A stretch of DNA of 64,000 nt, taken from Symbiodinium natans (Eukaryota > Sar > Dinophyceae > Suessiales > Symbiodiniaceae). A program made the translations under genes and the position numbers. Positions 58,447 to 64,000 of this stretch are shown one piece after another. Below the pieces are notes generated by a model that was given only the letters and a program-made list of their open reading frames with translations, ran no database searches and was not told where the DNA came from. The stretch covers positions 79,757 to 143,756 of the forward strand of contig CAJNDS010002686.1 of assembly GCA_905221605.1 (NCBI GenBank). Direction: 5' to 3'. The first letter of the stretch is position 1; each line of letters opens with the position of its first letter.

Positions 58447-60203
58447 ATATGTGGCCACTTCCCGAGGTTTCTTTGGGGGTCGGCCCCTCCTATTTAGGGT
58501 ACCCAAAATTGGCCCAAAATGGAACCAGAATTCAGAGAACTGACCAGTTTCTAGGTTCCCCGGGCAGGAAAAAGGCACCCTCTTTGGTTTAACCATGTTT
58601 GCAAGGGGGTACTAAGCCTGAGCAAGGGAATAGGGCTACTACTGGGCATCCTAGGCAACCGGAAACCCTAAACCCTAAAGCCTAAACCCTAAACCCTGAA
58701 CCCTAAACTCTAGGAACATGTGACGGCCTCAAGGCCTTAGGGTTCGCCCAAAGGCCCTTGCCGACGTTTTCTCGTAGCGCTTTTTCCTCTCTGGCCCATT
58801 CACCTGCACAAAAGTAGGGTTGCGGGTTTAGAGTTTAGGGTGTAGGGTTTAGGGTTTAAGGGGTAGAAGGCCTTAACCCTGAACCCTAAATCCTAAAGTC
58901 CTAAAGCAACCCTGAACCCTAAATCCTAAAGTCCTCGAGCCAACAACTCTGGGCTACAATGGTCTGGGCAGCTGAAACTGCTGAAAGCTCATCGGCCTCC
59001 CACACCGGGGTTTAGGGTTTAGGGTTTAGGGTTTAGGGTTTAGAGCTATTCCTTCTGGGGTGGCACCTCATGGCAGCTTGGCCGGGGTTAACAAGGATTC
59101 GAGCAAAGCAAGGAGATTGCGGCCCGAGACCTGTTTCTAGACCCAAGAGTAACCTCGGAGCAAAAAGGGTCACCGTTTCTTGGTTTAAAGGGCTCAGATT
59201 CCTGAGTTCATAAGCGCCCAAAAAGTGTACACTTTCGGTTCTATAAGGGACTATAGTATCGCAAAAAGTGTAAAGTGTGCTCACTCAGCTACTAAGAGGG
59301 GCTTAGAGAAAGGGAAATAGGGGCCGACTCTTGGTCGTAGTGTCCTTGTGGGGTTTAGGGTTTAGGGTTGAGGGTTTAGGGTTTAGGGTTTAGGGTGCTT
59401 GGTCAGTCCAGCGCCCCAGGCTGAGAGAGGGGAAGGTTTCGAGGCTCCGGGCTTACTATTCAGAATCTCAATGTTGCTGTTAACACCTAAGCTCTACACC
59501 CAAGGGCAGTTCATGCCCTACTAAACCCTGAGTCCTAAACTCTAACCCCTAAACCCGAAAACCCTAAAGCCTCAACCCTGCGCGATTCGCACAGTCCTCT
59601 TCCAGGACCTTCCCCTTCAACAAGAATAAGGGAACATGTCGTCCTAAACCCTTGTAAGCCCCAAACCCCCTGAGTCGAATGTATGAAAGGCACTTTCTTT
59701 GGCTTAGGGTTTAGGGGGTTTAGGGTTTAGGGTTTAGGGTTTAGGGTTGAGGCTCCCTGTGTAGAAGTGCGGCTGGCAGGTTGCCATCATGATTCCGGTT
59801 GCGAACCTTGTCGTAGCGTGGGGTTCAGGGCTTAGGATTATTGGGTTTAGGGTTTAGGGTTTAGGGTTTATGGGGCAAGCCCCGAAGAAGTTTAGGGTGT
59901 AGTGAAGCGGCCTCCCACTCTTTGGCCAGGTACCCTCCCACGAAGCGCGAAACATCCTGGGGGGGGGGGGGGGGGGCTACCAACAGCCCTACACCCTAAC
60001 CCCCAAACCGTCTTGTCTTTGGAGGGAGTGGGGTTGGGGCCGGCCTTCTTGGTACACCTAAAACCCATACTGGATCCAGAAGGGACTTCGTCAATCCTTG
60101 GGTTCTTGGGTGGCCTTAGAGCGAGCCCCCCCCCCCCCCCTCCAAAAAACAGAGGAAAGATCATAATCCCCGACTTGCCCTTTACAAGTAAGAATATATC
60201 TTG

Positions 60204-60360
<157 letters not shown>

Positions 60361-62395
60361 TTTTTGGGGGGGGGGTTCTGAAGCAAATAGTGGTTAAATT
60401 TACCGCGAGAAAACACACCGGCCCGATGCTGCTTTTCCTCCAAGTGTTTGTGTGTACACCAGAAATGTCCACAGGAAAAGCCTTGATTGTTTGGTCACTT
60501 AGTTAAACTCCTTACTGTAAGCAGCAACCAAGCTCCCCCACATGCATCTGCACGACTCACCTGACAAACGTGGTCCTTCTGAAGCTTCGTCAGCGCAAAT
60601 GGGTCGAACTGGAGAGTGATCGGCGAGTAGCCGCGCTGCGGCACAGGGGATGTGGGCTGCAAAAGGACAGACTTAGAGATGGAGTTACATTTAAGCCCTC
60701 GCCTTATCAGCCCTGGACCCCCTAATCCGAAACCGGAAGCAAATCAAACCCTTCTCAGCTGCACTACCTTAAAGCCGCGAACCCTCACTACATTCTGCTG
60801 CCTCGTTTAATAAACAAATGGCTCCTTTGAACATCCTAAGTCTTTAGGGAATGACAGAAGCACCGTCAACGCTAAAGCTCAAGAAAAAAGGGTTTCAGTT
60901 GCAAGGCTTTTTGGAAACAATCACCTCGTAAATCCGGCCCCTACCCTGAAAATCTAGGCTAATGGGCGGTTCAACTTACAGTGGAAGATGGGGAGGGTGA
61001 AGGCTGAAGAATCCTGGGTTTTTTGACGTAGGTTCTAGGGCTTAGAATTTAGGGTTCAGGGCTGAGGGCTTAGGATTTAGGGTTTAGTCATTCAGGTGGG
61101 AAAGCACTTGCGTTCGCTTGGCGCCCGCTGTTCTAGCCCACAACCCATGCGCCGGAATGCTCGGTCCAGCTAAGCCCTCAGGCCTCTCCACAATGGAGTA
61201 CGCAGGTAGGGTTTTCCGAGTTTAGGGCCACGTAGACAAAAAACCTAACTCTACTCCCCTTAGAACCTTAATAAACATGATACTTCTAAGATCCTCTTGG
61301 GCTTTATGTAAACAACAACACACTAAAAAAACTTCCTAAGGGGGATATAGCTAAACCCCTAACCCCTAACCCTAACCCCTAACCCCTACACCCTAAACCC
61401 TAAACCCTAAACCCTAAACCCTAAACCCTAAACCCTAAACCACCTAAGCCCTCGGGCCTCTCCATAGTGGAGCACGAAGGTGGAGGATCGTACCCTGCCG
61501 TGGAACTTGAGTTCGAGCCTTCTGTTGACTCAAGACCATTTGAGGGGTTTAGGGTTTAGGGTTTAGGGTTTAGGGTTTAGGGTTTAGGGTTTAGGGTTTA
61601 GGGTTTAGGATTTAGGGTTTAGGGTTTCCGAAATTAAGGCCCCTAATCTAGACCCCCAAATAGTAGGATTCCCAAATAGTAGGGACCCCAAGAAGGTACT
61701 CCGAATATCGTAAACCCCCATTTCAACTTCGGGGAAATTCTCCTTTCAGGTTAGGGGAAGTTCCGAAAGTCTTCCTAGGGCTTCTGGGTGTTGAGGTTTC
61801 AGGGTTTAAGGGTTGGTATTGAGGCTTCAGGGTTTAAGGCTTAGAAGGGTTTGGGCCGGTTTGGGGTCTCAGGGTTTGGCCGTGCAGGTCTCGGGCAGCC
61901 TTCCGTCCAAGGAGAAAGTGAGAGTGCCGTCGTACTCTCCGGCCTGGCCAATGCTAAGAGCAAGAGCAAGTGAATCAAGAGTAGGAGGCGGGGCAAGAAG
62001 CAATAGTACTGCTCTCGATAACTTCGATCCTGAGAAGACGAGGAAGAACAGCAACCGCAAGAGTGAAGAGTTGTACTAGGAGCAAGAACAACAAGACTAG
62101 TGAGAATGCCAACCAAGAACAGTAAGAACGAAACCAAGCAGCCAGAACAGCAATGACCCTAAACCCTAAACCCTAAACCCTGAACCCTGAACCCTGAACC
62201 CTAAACCGTAAACCCTAATGGCAAGAATCGTGCTGAGCCAACTCTCTTGCAATATCGCATTGGAGAAGTCGGGGCCCGCGCGACACCATCGCCGCCACTC
62301 ATGTTGATTCGAAGAGCTGAGTCGCAGACAAGGGTTTTAGGGTTTAAGGGTTTTAGGGGGGGTTTAAGGGTTTTAGGGAGGTTTAGGGTTTTGGG

Positions 62396-62472
62396 GGGGT
62401 TTTAGGGTTTTAGGGTTTTAGGGTTTTAGGGTTTTAGGGTTTTAGGGTTTTAGGGTTTTAGGGTTTTAGGGG
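62396..62472 (+). repeat. Variant array, TTTTAGGG octamers
   Basis: About nine perfect TTTTAGGG units, the unit known from Chlamydomonas telomeres, inside a region of TTTAGGG-like repeats. Confidence 0.9.
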
Positions 62473-63717
62473 GGTTTTAGGGTTTAAGGGTGTAGATGGG
62501 TTTAGGGTCGTAGGGTTTTCGGGAATAAGGTTGAGATGAAATGGGCTTAGGGCACTTTGCACGCAAAGGATGCTCAGGATACCTACACATGTTTGTTCAC
62601 AGTGAACCCTCCGAAACCTTCCACCCTAGTTGGGATCCCCCAGGGGGACCCCTAAACCCCGAACCCCAAAATCCCCCAAACCCCAAACCCCAAACCCTAA
62701 ACCCCAAACCCCAAACCCTAAACCCCAGACCCTAAACCCCAAACCTTAAACCGGCTGCACAGCGCGAGGCTTGCCTAGCTGCGGATCCTTGCACTCCACG
62801 CCGTCGGCTACAAGCCTGGACCTCTCGACGGCCCAGCCAAAATAGGGGCTTAGGGTTTAGGGTTTAAGGGTTAGGGTTTAGGGTTTAGGGTTTAGGGTCT
62901 AGGGTTTAGGGTTTAGGGATACAATAGGGTGCGCTTTTTGGGTCTAGAGAGCCTTAGAAAGGGAACCTGAATCCTGAAAAAGGGAATAAGGGCCTAGTCC
63001 GGGTCCTTGAAAGGACTAGTAGGTTTCGGGCTTAGAGCAGGCTCTTGGGGCCTCCACTGACGGTCCCATGATCAACATACCTTAAAGGAATACAAGGGTA
63101 CAAAGTTGGAAACTGTTTTCCCTAAACCCTAAACCCTAAACCCTAAACCCTAAACCCTAAACCCTAAACCCTAAACCCTGTGTTGCACCGCCGGCTTTGG
63201 TAAGGCGCTAATGTTGGGAGTCGAACATGGGCTTGGAGGTTCATGGGTACTTATAACCCCCACAACTCTACATCTACTTCTAACCTACTTGGGGGACTTA
63301 AGGGGCTTATAAGTACAGTTCTGATTGGGGACAAAACCCTAAACCCTAAACCCTAAACCCTAAACCCTAAACCCTAAACCCTAAACCCTAAACAGCTATG
63401 ATTGGGGTTAGAAGTACTCAGGATCCCCTGAACAACTCTGCCCCCTGAGCTTCGTGCGCGCCAGGTTTCTGCAGCGGGCCAAGGCCTTAGGGACAGCACA
63501 CGGTGACATTCCTAGTTTTTCCAGTGCAGGGGTTTAGGGGGTTTAGGGGTTTAGGGTTTAGGGTTTAGGGTTTCGGGTTTAGGGTTTAGGGTTTGGGGTT
63601 TAGGGTTTAGGGCTTAGGATTCAAGGTCTTTGAACCTTTGAACCTTGAATGCCGGAGATGCTTATCAGGGCTTCAGAGTCTGTAGGGATGACTTGATTAG
63701 GCCCTGTGGTTTCGCTT

Positions 63718-63912
63718 GGGATATTCCCCCTTATACGAAGTCCTTAAAAAGGGATTATAGTACCCCCTATTATCATGCCCATTAAGGACTGCTAGTATAA
63801 GGTACCCCCTGTTATAATCCCGATTAAGGGCTTTTAGTATAAGGATAGGGATTCTCGTGCCCCCTATTGCAATCTCTATGAAGGACTGTTAGTATAAGAG
63901 GGAACATCCCAA
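63718..63912. mobile_element. Stack of family 1 arms
   Basis: Four successive arms (AGTCCTTAAAAAGGGATTATAG, ATTAAGGACTGCTAGTATAAG, ATTAAGGGCTTTTAGTATAAGG, AAGGACTGTTAGTATAAGAG) between one GGATATTCCCCC and one GGGAACATCCCAA. It looks like several partial insertions or recombination between copies. Confidence 0.55.
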
Positions 63913-64000
63913 CCCTTAACCCTAAACCCTAAACCCCAATAGTATATAAGGGGCAACATCCCAAGCCGATGGCTTAGTGTGGGATCAGCGTGCCGCAATT

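Overview
The window is nuclear DNA of a eukaryote, most likely a dinoflagellate-type alveolate (inference). Four things point there. (1) Blocks of the TTTAGGG/CCCTAAA telomeric heptamer recur every few hundred bases throughout. (2) Nearly every stretch that reads as convincing protein lies on the minus strand across the 64 kb, like a unidirectional dinoflagellate gene block. (3) Genes are cut into exons of about 40-180 nt. (4) The one gene that can be checked against a well-known family, ribosomal protein eL29, aligns exactly only if introns start with GA or GC, a known dinoflagellate habit. Another alveolate or alga is not excluded; Eimeria also has dispersed AAACCCT repeats.

Because exons are tiny, long open frames are not a guide here; most longer frames are shadows, telomeric translations or simple-sequence translations. 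I read the unique islands between repeats for splice sites, frame and phase. Best-supported genes, all minus: a ten-exon gene of unknown function (6280-9777, every phase matching); a gene with JmjC-like motifs (about 11.5-18.4 kb); an exon-rich unknown gene (18.6-23.3 kb); a 47-residue secreted-peptide gene (23962-24268); eL29 (25137-27463); K/E/R-rich genes (28.5-41.6 kb); a SWEET/MtN3 sugar transporter (44216-45381); a multi-pass membrane protein (about 49.0-50.0 kb); and the last exon of a C48/Ulp1-like protease (56472-56531). Exons without a recognised family are hypotheses: equally convincing frames also appear inside the eL29 introns, so some will be false.

The rest of the window is repeats. 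At least eleven families of short (80-220 bp) elements with terminal inverted repeats recur, many carrying GT...AG splice sites in or at their ends. One copy (24045-24203) has a 4-bp target duplication and forms a whole intron whose removal restores the coding sequence exactly, the hallmark of an introner. Telomeric arrays have inserted into many of these elements, frequently supply the splice donor (GTTTAG) or acceptor (TTTAG, CCTAAG) at an exon edge, and in one case are flanked by a 25-nt duplication of exon sequence. The main discovery candidate is therefore a two-layer intron-generating system: introner transposons plus spliceable interstitial telomeric repeats.

Regions: 0-10 kb, unknown genes and dense heptamer blocks; 10-24 kb, JmjC-like gene and unknown gene F; 24-28 kb, secreted peptide and eL29; 28-42 kb, charged/coiled-coil exons; 42-46 kb, SWEET; 46-56 kb, mostly repeats, a membrane protein, an AT-rich segment and an assembly gap (53901-54000); 56-64 kb, C48 exon and repeats.
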